64,000 nt of DNA from Pseudomonas salomonii (GCF_900107155.1 NZ_FNOX01000006.1:248001-312000); one strand, 5' to 3'. Shown: positions 26,212 to 37,597, counted from the stretch's first letter. Program-made: numbers and translations. Notes: a model not told the origin generated them from the letters alone.

Positions 26212-27387
26212 ATGTCAGGTCCCTTGGCGTCCCTCAAAGTGCTGGATTTTTCCACCTTGCTGCCTGGCCCGTTCGCGTCCCTGATGCTGGCGGACATGGG
26301 CGCCGAGGTGCTGCGTATCGAATCGCCCACGCGCATTGACCTGTTGCGCGTGCTGCCGCCCCATGATCAGGGCACTTCAGCGAGCCACGCCTACCTCAAC
26401 CGCAACAAGCGCAGCCTGGCACTGGACCTCAAGCAGGCCGAGGCGCTGCAGATCGTGCGTGAACTGGTCAAGGACTACGATATTGTCCTTGAGCAATTCC
26501 GGCCCGGGGTGATGGAGCGCCTCGGCCTGGGTTATGAGGCGCTGAAAGCGCTCAACCCCAGGCTGATTTATGTGTCGATCACCGGTTACGGTCAGACCGG
26601 GCCTTATAAAGACCGCGCCGGGCACGATATCAACTACCTCGCGTTGGCCGGCGTGGCCAGTTACACCGGTCGCCGGGACAGCGGGCCGGTGCCCTTGGGC
26701 GTGCAATTGGCGGATGTCGGCGGTGGTTCGTTGCACGCGGTGGTGGGGTTGCTCGCCGCCGTGATTGCCCGCCAGCACAGTGGCGTTGGCCAATACCTGG
26801 ATGTGAGCATGACCGACTGCTCGTTCAGCCTGAATGCCATGGCCGGTGCGGGCTACCTGGCCTGCGGGGTCGAGCCTGATTGGGAGAGCCATGTGCTCAA
26901 CGGCGGCAGTTTCTATGATTATTACCGCACGCGTGATGGGCGCTGGATGTCGGTGGGCAGCCTGGAACCGGCGTTTATGCGGCAATTGTGCGACGCGCTG
27001 GGAAGGCCGGAACTGGCCATGCAAAGCCTCAAACCCGAGCAGCAAAAAGCCCTGAAGCTGGCGTTGCAGGTCGAGTTTGAGAAGCGCAGCTTCGAGGAGC
27101 TGTGTGAGTTGTTCGCCGGAGTGGATGCGTGTGTCGAGCCGGTGCTGAGGCTGAGTGAAGCGCTGGATCATCCACAGTTGAAGGCGCGGGAGCTGGTCAG
27201 CCAGGTGCCACGGGGTGATGGCTCGACCCAGACGCAACTGGCCTGCCCGTTGAAGTTTTCCGAGGGGTTGCCGGCGCCTCGGCATATTGGTGCGGCGGTG
27301 GGGGCGCACAGTGATGAAGTGCTGGCTGAGTTGGGGTTGAGTGCCCAGCGGATAGACGCGTTGCGGCGGGCCAAGGTTGTTGGGTGA
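26212..27387 (+). CDS. Alpha-methylacyl-CoA racemase-type CaiB/BaiF family enzyme
   Basis: 391-residue class III CoA-transferase-fold protein. Features point to the racemase branch: H138 in DRAGHDINYLALAG, D168 in QLADVGGGS and E252 in VGSLEPAFM align with the catalytic residues known for alpha-methylacyl-CoA racemase, which inverts 2-methyl-branched acyl-CoAs for beta-oxidation. The start at 26212 has GGAG seven bases upstream. It stands alone, divergent from tusD, with no catabolic neighbours to name its substrate. Confidence 0.85.
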   Translation: MSGPLASLKVLDFSTLLPGPFASLMLADMGAEVLRIESPTRIDLLRVLPPHDQGTSASHAYLNRNKRSLALDLKQAEALQIVRELVKDYDIVLEQFRPGVMERLGLGYEALKALNPRLIYVSITGYGQTGPYKDRAGHDINYLALAGVASYTGRRDSGPVPLGVQLADVGGGSLHAVVGLLAAVIARQHSGVGQYLDVSMTDCSFSLNAMAGAGYLACGVEPDWESHVLNGGSFYDYYRTRDGRWMSVGSLEPAFMRQLCDALGRPELAMQSLKPEQQKALKLALQVEFEKRSFEELCELFAGVDACVEPVLRLSEALDHPQLKARELVSQVPRGDGSTQTQLACPLKFSEGLPAPRHIGAAVGAHSDEVLAELGLSAQRIDALRRAKVVG

Positions 27388-27430
27388 CTGATCTGGCGTC
27401 ATCGCAGCGATGCGGCGACCCGACAAGCCC

Positions 27431-27925
27431 TCACTCCACCCGAGTTTCCCCTGTGTACACCAAAGTGTGCCGACACCGCCTGCACAAATACCGCCGCCCC
27501 TGATTCACCAGCCCATGCCTCTGGGCAGAAAACGGGAAATCGCTGTCGGCACACGGGCAACGGTAGATATACCGGGTCACCTGGCGGCGCTTGATCTCAT
27601 AGGTGTGGCAACGATCCGGCGGCAGTTCGTACACCCCGCGCATGATCAGTTGCCATTCCTCGCCATGGGGTTGGATGCGCTCGCCAAACAATTGGTGGGC
27701 GATCAGGTGCGCGACTTCATGGGCCACGGTCTGCTTGAGGAAGTGTTGGCTGTTTTCGCGGTACAACTGTGGGTTGAAACGCAGCAGGTTCTCGTGCAAA
27801 TGCGCGACACCGGCCTTCTGGCCCCGCAGCTTGAGGCTGACCTGGGGGCGTTTGAAGCTTCGTTTAAAAAAGGATTCGGCTTGTAGGAAACAATCTTCGA
27901 CGCGGGTATTGAGTTGCTCGGGCAT
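27431..27925 (-). CDS. sprT: SprT-family zinc metalloprotease
   Basis: 164-residue SprT-domain protein. The zinc-protease motif HEVAH is at residues 69-73, and a C-terminal zinc ribbon is suggested by CPC (~123) and CRRC (~148). Bacterial SprT is the counterpart of the SPRTN DNA-protein-crosslink protease, but its bacterial substrates are not settled. I start at MPEQLNTRVEDC rather than the ATG 32 codons further upstream. Confidence 0.9.
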   Translation of the reverse strand: MPEQLNTRVEDCFLQAESFFKRSFKRPQVSLKLRGQKAGVAHLHENLLRFNPQLYRENSQHFLKQTVAHEVAHLIAHQLFGERIQPHGEEWQLIMRGVYELPPDRCHTYEIKRRQVTRYIYRCPCADSDFPFSAQRHGLVNQGRRYLCRRCRHTLVYTGETRVE

Positions 27926-28012
27926 GCTGACCATATCTCCAGAGACGTCCAGTATGCCGCAAAAGCAGGTGTTTCCGAATCTGTCAGGCGCCGAATGGTC
28001 ATGCATAACGCA

Positions 28013-28036
28013 CAAAGCCACCTTGCGGTGGCTTTG
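28013..28036 (-). terminator. Hairpin terminator after the Yip1-domain gene
   Basis: CAAAGCCACC / GGTGGCTTTG perfect 10-bp stem with a four-base loop, 16 bases past the stop of the minus-strand Yip1 gene. The T-run after it (TTTGTGCGTT) is modest. Confidence 0.7.
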
Positions 28037-28052
28037 CCTGGGGTTGATCCGC

Positions 28053-28655
28053 TTAGTTGGTGTAAATCGGGCCTACGCCCAGCCCCCAGACGATCACGGT
28101 AAACGCCATGATTGCCACCAGTACCACCAGGCCCACGGCCAATACCGAGCTGGAAAACAGGAAGCCCTCGTCCGGGTCGATGTTCATAAACGTCGGCAGC
28201 CCCACATACAGCAAGTACACCGTGTAACAGATAGCCGCAGTGCCCACGACCATCCCCAGCCACATATGCGGATAGAGCGCCGCCAGCCCGCCGATAAACA
28301 GTGGGGTCGCGGTGTAGGTGGCAAACGCGACGCAGCGCGCCATGCTGGGGCTGGCGTCGTAGGTGCGGGCCATCCAATGGATGAAAGCGCCCATCACCGC
28401 CACGCCGCCGAGCATCGCCGCATAGGACATGAGGGTCATCCACAACGCACTTTCCTGGGTCAACATGACCGGGGCGCGATTGCCGATGACCCAGCCGACC
28501 CGGGTGGTGCCGATAAAAGCCGAGACGGCAGGGATCGCCGCGAGAATCAAAGTGTGAGTGAGGTACATGTGGCCGATACTTTCTTCCTTATCGCCACGAA
28601 TTTCCCGCCATTCCTGGTCGGGATGGGTAAACAGCCCCACGACGTGATGGATCAT
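28053..28655 (-). CDS. YIP1-family inner-membrane protein
   Basis: 200-residue protein with five predicted membrane helices from about residue 30 on (HTLILAAIPAVSAFIG, AAMLGGVAVMGAFIHWMA, and others) after a cytoplasmic start MIHHVVGLFTHPDQEWREI. The HPDxxW-like start and helix pattern match the bacterial Yip1 domain, whose function is unknown. The start has AGGAG eight bases upstream. It stands alone. Confidence 0.85.
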   Translation of the reverse strand: MIHHVVGLFTHPDQEWREIRGDKEESIGHMYLTHTLILAAIPAVSAFIGTTRVGWVIGNRAPVMLTQESALWMTLMSYAAMLGGVAVMGAFIHWMARTYDASPSMARCVAFATYTATPLFIGGLAALYPHMWLGMVVGTAAICYTVYLLYVGLPTFMNIDPDEGFLFSSSVLAVGLVVLVAIMAFTVIVWGLGVGPIYTN

Positions 28656-28861
28656 GCCAGTCACTCCTGTCGTTATTACCATCGCCCCCCATCGGAGCGC
28701 CCACGGGCCAAATGGCCACATAAGGTCCTGGATAGTTGTGCGACCTTACGTCGCAGTATAGGAAATGATGACCGGAAAAACTGTAGGGCTTTAGAGCAAA
28801 TTGCGCTGTAAACATGGGCGCTAATCGCGGTGAGGTCTGTCAGGCAAGGCGCGATTGGAAA

Positions 28862-28950
28862 TGTGGGAGCGGGCTTGCTCGCGAAAGCGTCGTGTCAGTT
28901 GATACATTCATCACAGGTACAGCGCCTTCGCGAGCAAGCCCGCTCCCACA
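28862..28950. repeat. REPIN copy 2
   Basis: 24-bp REP arms in inverted orientation at 28862-28885 and 28927-28950, identical to copy 1, with a 41-base spacer of different sequence. It lies upstream of ttcA. Confidence 0.9.
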
Positions 28951-29021
28951 TTGGATCTCGGCCAGCCTTAGCGGTAAAATGCCCGGCTTTTCGTCACACA
29001 CCACTAGCGGATCCAAGCGCC

Positions 29022-29846
29022 ATGGGCACTCTTACGGTCAACCAGAACAAACTGCAAAAACGCCTGCGTCGCCTGGCCGGGGAAGCGGTCGCCGATTTCA
29101 ACATGATCGAGGACGGCGACAGGGTCATGGTCTGCCTCTCCGGCGGCAAAGACAGCTACACCCTGCTCGACGTGCTGCTGCATCTGCAAAAGGTCGCGCC
29201 GATCCGGTTCGAGATCGTCGCCGTCAACATGGACCAGAAACAACCGGGTTTCCCGGAGCACGTGCTGCCGGCCTATCTCAAAGCGCTGGGCGTGGAGTAC
29301 CACATCGTTGAGAAAGACACCTACTCGGTGGTCAAGGAGCTGATCCCGGAGGGCAAGACCACCTGCTCGCTGTGCTCACGCCTGCGCCGTGGCACGCTTT
29401 ACACCTTTGCCGATGAGATCGGCGCGACCAAGATGGCCCTGGGGCACCACCGTGACGACATCGTTGAGACCTTCTTCCTCAATATGTTCTTCAACGGCTC
29501 GCTCAAGGCCATGCCGCCCAAGCTGCGTGCCGATGACGGCCGCAACGTGGTGATCCGCCCGCTGGCGTATTGCAACGAGAAGGACATCCAGGCTTACTCC
29601 GACTTCAAGCAATTCCCGATCATCCCGTGCAACCTGTGCGGCTCCCAGGAAAACCTGCAGCGCCAGGTGGTCAAGGAGATGTTGGTGGACTGGGAGCGCA
29701 AGACCCCGGGCCGCACCGAGAGCATCTTCCGCAGCTTGCAGAATGTGCAGCCATCGCAGTTGGCCGACCGCAACCTGTTCGATTTCACCAGCCTGAAAAT
29801 CGACGAAAGCGCCGCGTCGCGCTTCGTCAATGTGGTGAACCTCTAA
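29022..29846 (+). CDS. ttcA: tRNA 2-thiocytidine(32) synthetase TtcA
   Basis: 274-residue PP-loop, iron-sulfur enzyme that thiolates C32 in a subset of tRNAs. The ATP-binding loop [10 protein letters not shown] is at residues 38-47. The two cluster-binding CXXC motifs are C115/C118 (TTCSLCSR) and C203/C206 (IPCNLCGS). I start at [15 protein letters not shown]; the longer frame covers the REPIN. It is followed by a terminator, then a glycosylase-like gene. Confidence 0.96.
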   Translation: MGTLTVNQNKLQKRLRRLAGEAVADFNMIEDGDRVMVCLSGGKDSYTLLDVLLHLQKVAPIRFEIVAVNMDQKQPGFPEHVLPAYLKALGVEYHIVEKDTYSVVKELIPEGKTTCSLCSRLRRGTLYTFADEIGATKMALGHHRDDIVETFFLNMFFNGSLKAMPPKLRADDGRNVVIRPLAYCNEKDIQAYSDFKQFPIIPCNLCGSQENLQRQVVKEMLVDWERKTPGRTESIFRSLQNVQPSQLADRNLFDFTSLKIDESAASRFVNVVNL

Positions 29847-29867
29847 GACGTTTCAACGCTCTGAAAG

Positions 29868-29890
29868 ACGGCGCTTACGGGCGCCGTTTT
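29868..29890 (+). terminator. Intrinsic terminator after ttcA
   Basis: ACGGCGC / GCGCCGT stem with a six-base loop and a TTTT tail, 22 bases after the ttcA stop and 24 before the next gene. Confidence 0.75.
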
Positions 29891-29913
29891 CCATTCAACT
29901 GCCAGGAGAGGGC

Positions 29914-30585
29914 ATGCGCGATTACAAGTGGCTGCACGAATATTGTCTGAACCGCTTTGGTTCAGCGGCCGAGCTGGAAGCCCACCTGCCTGTACCCAAG
30001 ACCCCGGCGCAATTGCGCAAGATCAGTGATGACCGCTACCTGTCGACCCTGGCGCTGCGCGTATTTCGCGCCGGCTTGAAGCACAGCGTGGTGGATGCCA
30101 AATGGCCGGCGTTCGAGCAGGTGTTCTTCGGCTTCGACCCGGAAAAAGTCGTGCTGATGGGCGCCGAGCACCTGGAGCGCCTGATGCAGGACACGCGCAT
30201 CATTCGCCACCTGGGCAAGCTCAAGAGTGTGCCGCGCAATGCGCAGATGATCCTGGACATCGAGCAGGAAAAGGGCAGCTTCGGCGCGTTTGTCGCCGAC
30301 TGGCCGGTGACCGATATCGTCAGCTTGTGGAAGTACCTGAGCAAGCACGGGCACCAGTTGGGCGGGCTGTCGGCGCCGCGCTTTTTGCGCATGGTGGGCA
30401 AGGATACGTTTGTGCCGAGCGATGACGTGGTCGCGGCCTTGAATGCACAGAAGATCGTCGACAAGGCGCCGACCAGCCTGCGGGACTTGGCGACGGTGCA
30501 GGGCGCGTTTAACCAATGGCATGCCGAGAGTGGGCGGCCGATGTGCCAGCTGTCGATGATGCTGGCCTACACGGTGAATCATTGA
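29914..30585 (+). CDS. DNA-3-methyladenine glycosylase I (Tag)-like protein
   Basis: 223-residue helical protein. The run LALRVFRAGLKHSVVDAKWPAF, then FGFDPEKV, then LMQDTRIIRHLGKL, then SAPRFLRMVGKD follows the Tag-family HhH DNA glycosylase layout. Tag excises 3-methyladenine. The zinc-binding cysteines and histidines of E. coli Tag are not obvious here, so this is a divergent Tag-like branch and its activity is inferred. AGGAGAGG lies just upstream of the ATG. Confidence 0.75.
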   Translation: MRDYKWLHEYCLNRFGSAAELEAHLPVPKTPAQLRKISDDRYLSTLALRVFRAGLKHSVVDAKWPAFEQVFFGFDPEKVVLMGAEHLERLMQDTRIIRHLGKLKSVPRNAQMILDIEQEKGSFGAFVADWPVTDIVSLWKYLSKHGHQLGGLSAPRFLRMVGKDTFVPSDDVVAALNAQKIVDKAPTSLRDLATVQGAFNQWHAESGRPMCQLSMMLAYTVNH

Positions 30586-30600
30586 GACCGCGTTGATGCC

Positions 30601-30682
30601 TTCGCGAGCAAGCCCGCTCCCACATTCGGCCGCATTCCAAAGGGTGTACGCGGATAAGTGTGGGAGCGGGCTTGCTCGCGAA
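30601..30682. repeat. REPIN copy 3 (arms in the opposite order)
   Basis: The same 24-bp arms, but the TTCGCGAGC... arm comes first (30601-30624) and the TGTGGGAGC... arm second (30659-30682), so the doublet faces outward rather than inward. It lies between the convergent Tag-like and DUF2069 genes and could fold to end both transcripts. Confidence 0.85.
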
Positions 30683-30709
30683 GACTGACTGTCCGGCGCC
30701 AAATTCCTA

Positions 30710-32065
<1,356 letters not shown>

Positions 32066-32182
32066 GTGCGGGTCGCATCTTGCGTAAGGTGGCGGGTATT
32101 CTACCTGCGCGGCGACCCGTCCTTAAACCGTAAGAGGCGATAGGTCGCAGCCAACGTTCATTTTTTTGCGAAGGATTACCCC

Positions 32183-32644
32183 ATGACTAGGCGACTGATC
32201 GGTGCATTGGCGATCATCACAACCCTGCTGCTCAGCGGCTGCGGTAACGATTACGGCGTTGACCAATATGGCAGGAAAGTGGCGGCCGAGCGCCTGGACA
32301 AACAATGGGTGGTGGTCAACTACTGGGCCGAATGGTGTGGCCCGTGCCGCACGGAAATTCCGGAACTGAATGCCTTGGCCGAACAGCTGAAAGGCCAGAA
32401 TGTGGGCGTGTTCGGGGTCAATTTCGACAACGTACAGGGTGAAGAACTCAAGGCCGCCAGCGAGAAGCTGGGGATCAAGTTCACGGTGCTGGCGCAGAAC
32501 CCGGAAGAGATTTTCGATATTCCGCGCAGCGAGGCGCTGCCGGTGACCTACATCATTGATGACAAGGGCAAGGTGCGTGAACAGTTGATGGGTGAGCAGA
32601 CGGCGGAAGGTGTGTTGGCCAAGCTCAAAGCCTTGCGTGGTTAG
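32183..32644 (+). CDS. TlpA-like thiol:disulfide oxidoreductase lipoprotein
   Basis: 153-residue thioredoxin-fold lipoprotein. The lipobox LLLSGC places C20 as the lipidated residue. The redox motif WAEWCGPC (C52/C55) is followed by RTEIPELNALAEQL, and ALPVTYIIDDKG holds the cis-proline. It would act at the membrane face of the periplasm as a reductant or maturation factor. It is divergent from arsC and stands alone, followed by a REPIN. Confidence 0.92.
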   Translation: MTRRLIGALAIITTLLLSGCGNDYGVDQYGRKVAAERLDKQWVVVNYWAEWCGPCRTEIPELNALAEQLKGQNVGVFGVNFDNVQGEELKAASEKLGIKFTVLAQNPEEIFDIPRSEALPVTYIIDDKGKVREQLMGEQTAEGVLAKLKALRG

Positions 32645-32663
32645 AGAGTTGCCCCCAATCCAA

Positions 32664-32753
32664 TGTGGGAGGGGGCTTGCTCCCGAAAGCAGTGTGTCAG
32701 TCAGCATATATATTGGCTGACCCACCGCCTTCGGGAGCAAGCCCCCTCCCACA
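32664..32753. repeat. REPIN copy 4 (variant arms with compensating changes)
   Basis: Arms TGTGGGAGGGGGCTTGC... at 32664-32687 and the reverse complement at 32730-32753. Compared with the other copies, C to G at arm position 9 and G to C at position 20 occur in both arms, so pairing is kept. This marks a second REP subtype. Confidence 0.88.
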
Positions 32754-32785
32754 TTTAGAGCTCACCCATCTTTAGGCTCCTGGTA

Positions 32786-33187
32786 TCAGCCTTCTTCCAG
32801 CCACAGGCGAATCGGCTTGCCTTCAGCCGGCCAGAACCGGGTCTGCTCGATCGGTGAGATATCCCAGCGCTGCACGCCTTGCAGGGCCTGGAAGAAGCGC
32901 TGTTCCTGCTCCATCAAGGCTTCGGCGCAGCGTTTGCGGGTGCTGCCGATCTTGCCGAAACTGAGTGTCCGGCCTTCGACGGTGTACGGCGCAAACCAGT
33001 GGTTGCAGCCGCCATTGCCGTAGGCGCGGCCATCGGCGCCGAGGGTGACGGTCAGGTGCGCGTAATCCATCAATGGCCGCTCACCAATCCACTCCACCAC
33101 GTAGCTGTGGTCTTGCTTGAGCTTGACCGCGTCAGCGGCGCAGCCCGTCAGGGCCACACCGAGGGCGGCGAGCAGCAGGCCTTTCAT
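32786..33187 (-). CDS. META-domain (HslJ-like) lipoprotein
   Basis: 133-residue lipoprotein with lipobox ALGVALTGC and a META/DUF306-type domain: HLTVTLGADGRAYGNGGCNHWFAPYTVEGRTLSFGKI matches the GxGGCN...Y pattern of HslJ. META-domain proteins are linked to heat-shock and novobiocin tolerance, but the mechanism is unknown. The ATG overlaps the stop of the next gene upstream (ATGA), so they are co-translated. Confidence 0.85.
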   Translation of the reverse strand: MKGLLLAALGVALTGCAADAVKLKQDHSYVVEWIGERPLMDYAHLTVTLGADGRAYGNGGCNHWFAPYTVEGRTLSFGKIGSTRKRCAEALMEQEQRFFQALQGVQRWDISPIEQTRFWPAEGKPIRLWLEEG

Positions 33188-33624
33188 TGCGCAGCCTGCC
33201 GGCATTTCGGGCAACGGTGCTTGTCGCCTTCGCTGGCCCAGCCCAGCTCCTTGATGCGCGCATTGGCGGCCGGTGGTAGTGGCTCTTTGGTCAGCTTGGT
33301 TTCCACGGCGAATTCAAACTCCAGCACGCTGTCGCAGCTGTCGCAGTTGACCTTCCAGGTGTGGATTTCCAGCTCGCCGAATTTCGGCCCCAGGGCCATC
33401 GCGACCCACTGGCCCGCCGGGCGGATGGAATAGCGCGCGTCACCTTCGACGGTCAGGCGCATCGACAGGGTTTTACTGCCGCGCAGGGTGACGATCAAGA
33501 CGTCGCCATGCTTGATCGAACCACCGTTGCCGGTGACCTGGTAACGGCCCGGCACCAGGGCGCGGCATTCGATCAGGGTGTGTTGCGGGCTCAGCAAGCT
33601 GAAGCGGAAATCGTGTTCGGCCAT
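33184..33624 (-). CDS. Conserved hypothetical protein with two CXXC pairs
   Basis: 146-residue soluble protein without signal peptide, starting MAEHDFRFSLLSPQHTLIECR. C-terminal CDSC (about residues 93-96) and CPKC (about 139-142) could form one zinc ribbon. I do not recognise a named family. GGAGG lies just upstream of the ATG, and the gene overlaps the META lipoprotein by four bases, so both are expressed together. A zinc-binding cytosolic role is inferred only from the cysteine pattern. Confidence 0.75.
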   Translation of the reverse strand: MAEHDFRFSLLSPQHTLIECRALVPGRYQVTGNGGSIKHGDVLIVTLRGSKTLSMRLTVEGDARYSIRPAGQWVAMALGPKFGELEIHTWKVNCDSCDSVLEFEFAVETKLTKEPLPPAANARIKELGWASEGDKHRCPKCRQAAQ

Positions 33625-33695
33625 GGATCCTCCAAATAGGCGCGGCATCCTATCACGGGTGCCGGCCTATCATGGGCCTGGTATGTGACCGCTGA

Positions 33696-34685
33696 TCAAC
33701 CTTGCACCAGGTTCTGCGGCTGGCCATCGGCCCACGCGGCAATGTTGGCCAGCGTGGTGGCTGCGATTGCCGCCAGCGCTTCACGGGTCAGGAACGCCTG
33801 GTGAGCGGTGATGATCACGTTAGGGAAGGTCAGCAGGCGTGCGAGTACGTCGTCTTGCAGCGGCAGGTCGGAGCGATCCTCGAAAAACAGCTGGGCTTCT
33901 TCCTCATACACATCCAGGCCCAGGTAGCCGAGTTGGCCGTTCTTGAGGGCTTCGATCAGCGCAGGCGTATCCACCAGGCCACCGCGTCCGGTGTTGATCA
34001 GCATGGCGCCAGGCTGCATCTGTGCCAGGGAACGGGCGTTGATCAGGTGTTTGCTGTCGGCGGTCAGCGGGCAGTGCAGGCTGATGATCTGTGCCTGGGC
34101 CAATAGCTCTGGCAGGTCTACATAGCGGGCACCCAGGGCCTGGACCTGCGGATTGGGGAAGGGGTCGCAGGCGAGCAACTGGCAGCCGAACCCGGCCATG
34201 ATCCTGGCAAAGGTGGCGCCGATCTGCCCCGTGCCGACCACGCCGACGGTTTTGCCGACCAGATCGAAACCGGTGAGCCCGTGCAGGCTGAAATCGCCGT
34301 CGCGGGTGCGGTTATAGGCGCGATGCAGGCGACGGTTGAGGGCCAGGATCAGCGCAACGGCATGCTCTGCCACCGCGTGGGGCGAGTAGGCGGGTACGCG
34401 CACGACATTCAGGCCCAGGCGCTGGGCGACGGCCAGGTCGACATGGTTGTAACCGGCCGAGCGCAAGGCAATCAGGCGCGTGCCGCCGGCGGCCAGGTGT
34501 TCCAGCACTGGCGCGCTGAGGTCATCGTTGATAAAGGCGCAGACCACTTCGTGGTGTTCGGCCAGGGCCACGGTGTCGAGGTTCAGGCGGGCCGGCTGGA
34601 ATTGCAGCTCGACACCTGCCGGCAATGGCTCACCGAGAAAACTGTCGCGGTCGTAGGTCTGGCTGCTGAAAAGAATGACGCGCAT
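33696..34685 (-). CDS. ldhA: Fermentative D-lactate dehydrogenase (2-hydroxyacid dehydrogenase)
   Basis: 329-residue NAD-dependent D-isomer-specific 2-hydroxyacid dehydrogenase. It has the Rossmann motif VGVVGTGQIGATFARIM, the signature INTGRGGLVDTPALIEAL and the substrate-binding YSPHAVAEHAV. It interconverts pyruvate and D-lactate. Start MRVILFSSQTYDRDSF. It lies next to gacS on the same strand; the ldhA-gacS neighbourhood is conserved in Pseudomonas, although a REPIN separates them here. Confidence 0.93.
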   Translation of the reverse strand: MRVILFSSQTYDRDSFLGEPLPAGVELQFQPARLNLDTVALAEHHEVVCAFINDDLSAPVLEHLAAGGTRLIALRSAGYNHVDLAVAQRLGLNVVRVPAYSPHAVAEHAVALILALNRRLHRAYNRTRDGDFSLHGLTGFDLVGKTVGVVGTGQIGATFARIMAGFGCQLLACDPFPNPQVQALGARYVDLPELLAQAQIISLHCPLTADSKHLINARSLAQMQPGAMLINTGRGGLVDTPALIEALKNGQLGYLGLDVYEEEAQLFFEDRSDLPLQDDVLARLLTFPNVIITAHQAFLTREALAAIAATTLANIAAWADGQPQNLVQG

Positions 34686-34727
34686 TAAAAATGCTCCCTG
34701 CAATCTTAGATCTGGACACGTTACCCC

Positions 34728-34817
34728 TGTGGGAGCGGGCTTGCTCGCGAAAGCGGTGGTTCAGTCAGCTCATCTGGCGGCTGATACACCGCTTTCGCGA
34801 GCAAGCCCGCTCCCACA
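34728..34817. repeat. REPIN copy 5
   Basis: 24-bp REP arms in inverted orientation at 34728-34751 and 34794-34817, identical in sequence to copies 1 and 2, between ldhA and gacS. Confidence 0.9.
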
Positions 34818-34843
34818 AAAGCCCGCACTCCAATAAATGGGAT

Positions 34844-37597
34844 TCAGGCGCTGACCCGCGCTTCACTGGCCAGCCGCGCAATCGCCATGTCCAGTTCATC
34901 CAGCGCGGCAACGGCCTTGGCGTCGTCTTGCTTGAGCAAGGTTTCCGCGCGCTGGCAGGCGGCGCGCAATTGCGGCACGCCGCAGTAGCGGGTGGCGCCA
35001 TGCAGGCGGTGCACGCGTTCGATCAGGGCATTGTTGTCTTTGGCTTCACGGGCGGCGGTGATCGCCAGGCGATCGGCTTCCAGCGAAGCCAGCAGCATCG
35101 CAAGCATGTCGGCGGCCAGGTCGGCTTTGTTGGCCGCCAGGCGCAGGCCTTCCTCATGATCGAGTACCAGCAGTTGCACGCCGGGTGCCAAACCGTCAGT
35201 CGCGCGCTCCGGTCCTTGATTGCGCAGGGCCAGGCCGGTCCACTTCAGCACCACTTGGGCCAACTGCCGCTCGCTGATGGGTTTGGTCAGGTAGTCGTCC
35301 ATACCGCTTTGCAGCAGTGCGCGTTTTTCGTTGGCCATGGCGTGAGCGGTGAGCGCGACCACCGGCAGCGGCGTGCCGTGCCGCTCGCTTTCCCACTGGC
35401 GGATCGCCTCGGTGCTTTGGCGCCCGTCCATGCCGGGCATTTGTACGTCCATCAGCACCAGATCGAAGGTTTCCTGCTTTACCGCGTCGATGGCCGCGTA
35501 ACCGCTTTCGACCGCATGCACCTTGGCGCCCATGTCTTCGAGCAACGTTTGCACCAGCAACAGGTTGGCCGGGTTGTCGTCCACGCAGAGTACGCGCGGT
35601 GCCCGGCTGGACAGCGGTTCGCCGGGTTCGCTGCGCAATGGGCGCGGGCTGATCAAATCGGCCAGTGCGCGGCGCAGTTTGCGCGTGCACGCAGGTTTGG
35701 CCTGCAACTGGCTGTTGGGGTTGGGCACCGATTGGTTGAACAGCATCTGTTCGGTGGTCGGGCACAGCACCAGCACCTTGCAGCCCAGGTGTTCCAGGTC
35801 CCATAGATGCTGGTTGAGGCGTTCGGGCGGAATATCATTGGCGGTGACCCCGAGCACCGCCAGGTCAATGGCCTGTTCGGTCTGGTGCGCGCTGGTGATG
35901 CCGTTGGTGAGGCTTTCCAGGGTATTGAACGGTGTCACTTGCAGGCCGCAATCTTCCAGTTGGTGTTGCAAGGCCTGGCGCGCCAGCTCGTGGTTTTCCA
36001 GCACGGCCACACGACGCCCGAGCAGCGGCGCGCAGGGCAGGTCTTCGGCGTCGTCGCGGGTCTTGGGCAGGCTCAGGCTGATCCAGAACTCCGAGCCTTC
36101 GCCCGGTGTGCTGTCGACGCCGATCTCGCCGCCCATCTGCTCGATCAGCCGTTTGGAAATCACCAGGCCCAGGCCGGTGCCGCCGGGTTGGCGCGACAGC
36201 GAGTTGTCGGCCTGGCTGAACGCCTGGAACAGCGCACGCACGTCCTGGTTCGACAGGCCTATGCCGGTGTCTTGCACACTGATGCGCAGTTGCACGCTGT
36301 CTTCCTGTTCGTCCTCGACCATCGCGCGGGCAACGATAGTGCCTTCGCGGGTGAACTTGATCGCATTGCTGATCAGGTTGGTGAGGATCTGCTTGAGCCG
36401 CAACGGGTCGCCCACCAGCGCCAGCGGCGTGTCGCGGTACACCAGGCTCACCAGCTCGAGCTGTTTGGCATGGGCGGCGGGGGCGAGGATGGTCAGGGTG
36501 TCTTGCAGCAGGTCGCGCAGGTTGAAGGGCACACTGTCGAGGACCAGCTTGCCGGCTTCGATTTTCGAGAAGTCGAGGATCTCGTTGATGATGCCCAGCA
36601 GGTTGTCGGCGGATTTTTCGATGGTGCCCAGGTAATCCAGCTGGCGCGGCGACAGCTCGCTTTTTTGCAGCAGGTGAGTGAAACCCAGGATGCCGTTGAG
36701 CGGCGTGCGGATTTCATGGCTCATGTTGGCCAGGAACTCCGACTTGATCCGGCTGGCCTCCAGGGCCTCCTTGCGCGCCAGGTCCAGCTCGATGTTCTGG
36801 ATCTCGATGGTTTCCAGGTTCTGGCGCACGTCTTCGGTGGCCTGATCGATGCTGTGTTGCAGCTCTTCCTGGGCATTTTGCAGGGTTTCGGCCATGCGAT
36901 TGATGCCCGAGGCCAATTGGTCCAGTTCCTGGCTGCCCAAGGGTGGCAGGCGGGTTTCGAGGTTGCCGTCCTTGAGTTGGGCCACGGCTTGCTTGATCTG
37001 GCCGATGGGCGAGTTGATCGTGCGGCTGATGCGCAATGCCAGGGCAGCCGTGCAGATCAGGCCGATGGCGATCAGCAGCAGGCTGGCAAACAGGCTGCGA
37101 TAACCGCGCAGCAACATGCCATTGTGCGACAGCTCCACTTCGACCCAACCCAGCAGGCGGTCGGACTCGTCAGGGATCAATTCGCCAGCGAGGTTGCGAT
37201 GGCGGCCAAACACCGGCAGCAGGTAGCGCGTGGCGTCATTGCCGCTGCGCTGCAGCAGGTGCGAACTGTTGCCGACCGGCGCGAGGTTAAGCATGGTCGG
37301 GCCGGCGTGGGCCAGGGACGAGCGGTCCGGTGCGAGGAACGACACCGCGCGCACATCCGGCTGCTCCAGCGACTGGGTGGCGATGCGTTCGAGCAAGTCG
37401 GTGTTCTTGCTGCTCAACGCCGGGGCCACCAGCGGCGCCAACTGCTCGGCGATCATTTCGCCGCGTTGCAGCAATTGGGTCTGCAACTCCGACAGCTGCA
37501 TCCAGGTGAAATAGCCCCCCAACAACAGGGCCATCAGGCTGGTCGGTAATAAGGTCAGCAACAGTACGCGGCCTTTTATCCCCATTCTTCTAAGCAC
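34844..37597 (-). CDS. gacS: Hybrid sensor histidine kinase GacS
   Basis: 917-residue tripartite sensor that controls secondary metabolism, exoenzymes and biofilm through GacA and the Rsm small RNAs. Order: TM1 (~10-30), periplasmic domain, TM2 (~170-190), HAMP, HisKA with H294 in [12 protein letters not shown], HATPase ([12 protein letters not shown]), receiver with the Asp of [13 protein letters not shown], and C-terminal Hpt with H863 in [13 protein letters not shown]. Start is GTG with AGGAG upstream. All three phospho-acceptor sites are intact, so this copy should be functional; gacS is often mutated in culture. Confidence 0.97.
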   Translation of the reverse strand: MLRRMGIKGRVLLLTLLPTSLMALLLGGYFTWMQLSELQTQLLQRGEMIAEQLAPLVAPALSSKNTDLLERIATQSLEQPDVRAVSFLAPDRSSLAHAGPTMLNLAPVGNSSHLLQRSGNDATRYLLPVFGRHRNLAGELIPDESDRLLGWVEVELSHNGMLLRGYRSLFASLLLIAIGLICTAALALRISRTINSPIGQIKQAVAQLKDGNLETRLPPLGSQELDQLASGINRMAETLQNAQEELQHSIDQATEDVRQNLETIEIQNIELDLARKEALEASRIKSEFLANMSHEIRTPLNGILGFTHLLQKSELSPRQLDYLGTIEKSADNLLGIINEILDFSKIEAGKLVLDSVPFNLRDLLQDTLTILAPAAHAKQLELVSLVYRDTPLALVGDPLRLKQILTNLISNAIKFTREGTIVARAMVEDEQEDSVQLRISVQDTGIGLSNQDVRALFQAFSQADNSLSRQPGGTGLGLVISKRLIEQMGGEIGVDSTPGEGSEFWISLSLPKTRDDAEDLPCAPLLGRRVAVLENHELARQALQHQLEDCGLQVTPFNTLESLTNGITSAHQTEQAIDLAVLGVTANDIPPERLNQHLWDLEHLGCKVLVLCPTTEQMLFNQSVPNPNSQLQAKPACTRKLRRALADLISPRPLRSEPGEPLSSRAPRVLCVDDNPANLLLVQTLLEDMGAKVHAVESGYAAIDAVKQETFDLVLMDVQMPGMDGRQSTEAIRQWESERHGTPLPVVALTAHAMANEKRALLQSGMDDYLTKPISERQLAQVVLKWTGLALRNQGPERATDGLAPGVQLLVLDHEEGLRLAANKADLAADMLAMLLASLEADRLAITAAREAKDNNALIERVHRLHGATRYCGVPQLRAACQRAETLLKQDDAKAVAALDELDMAIARLASEARVSA

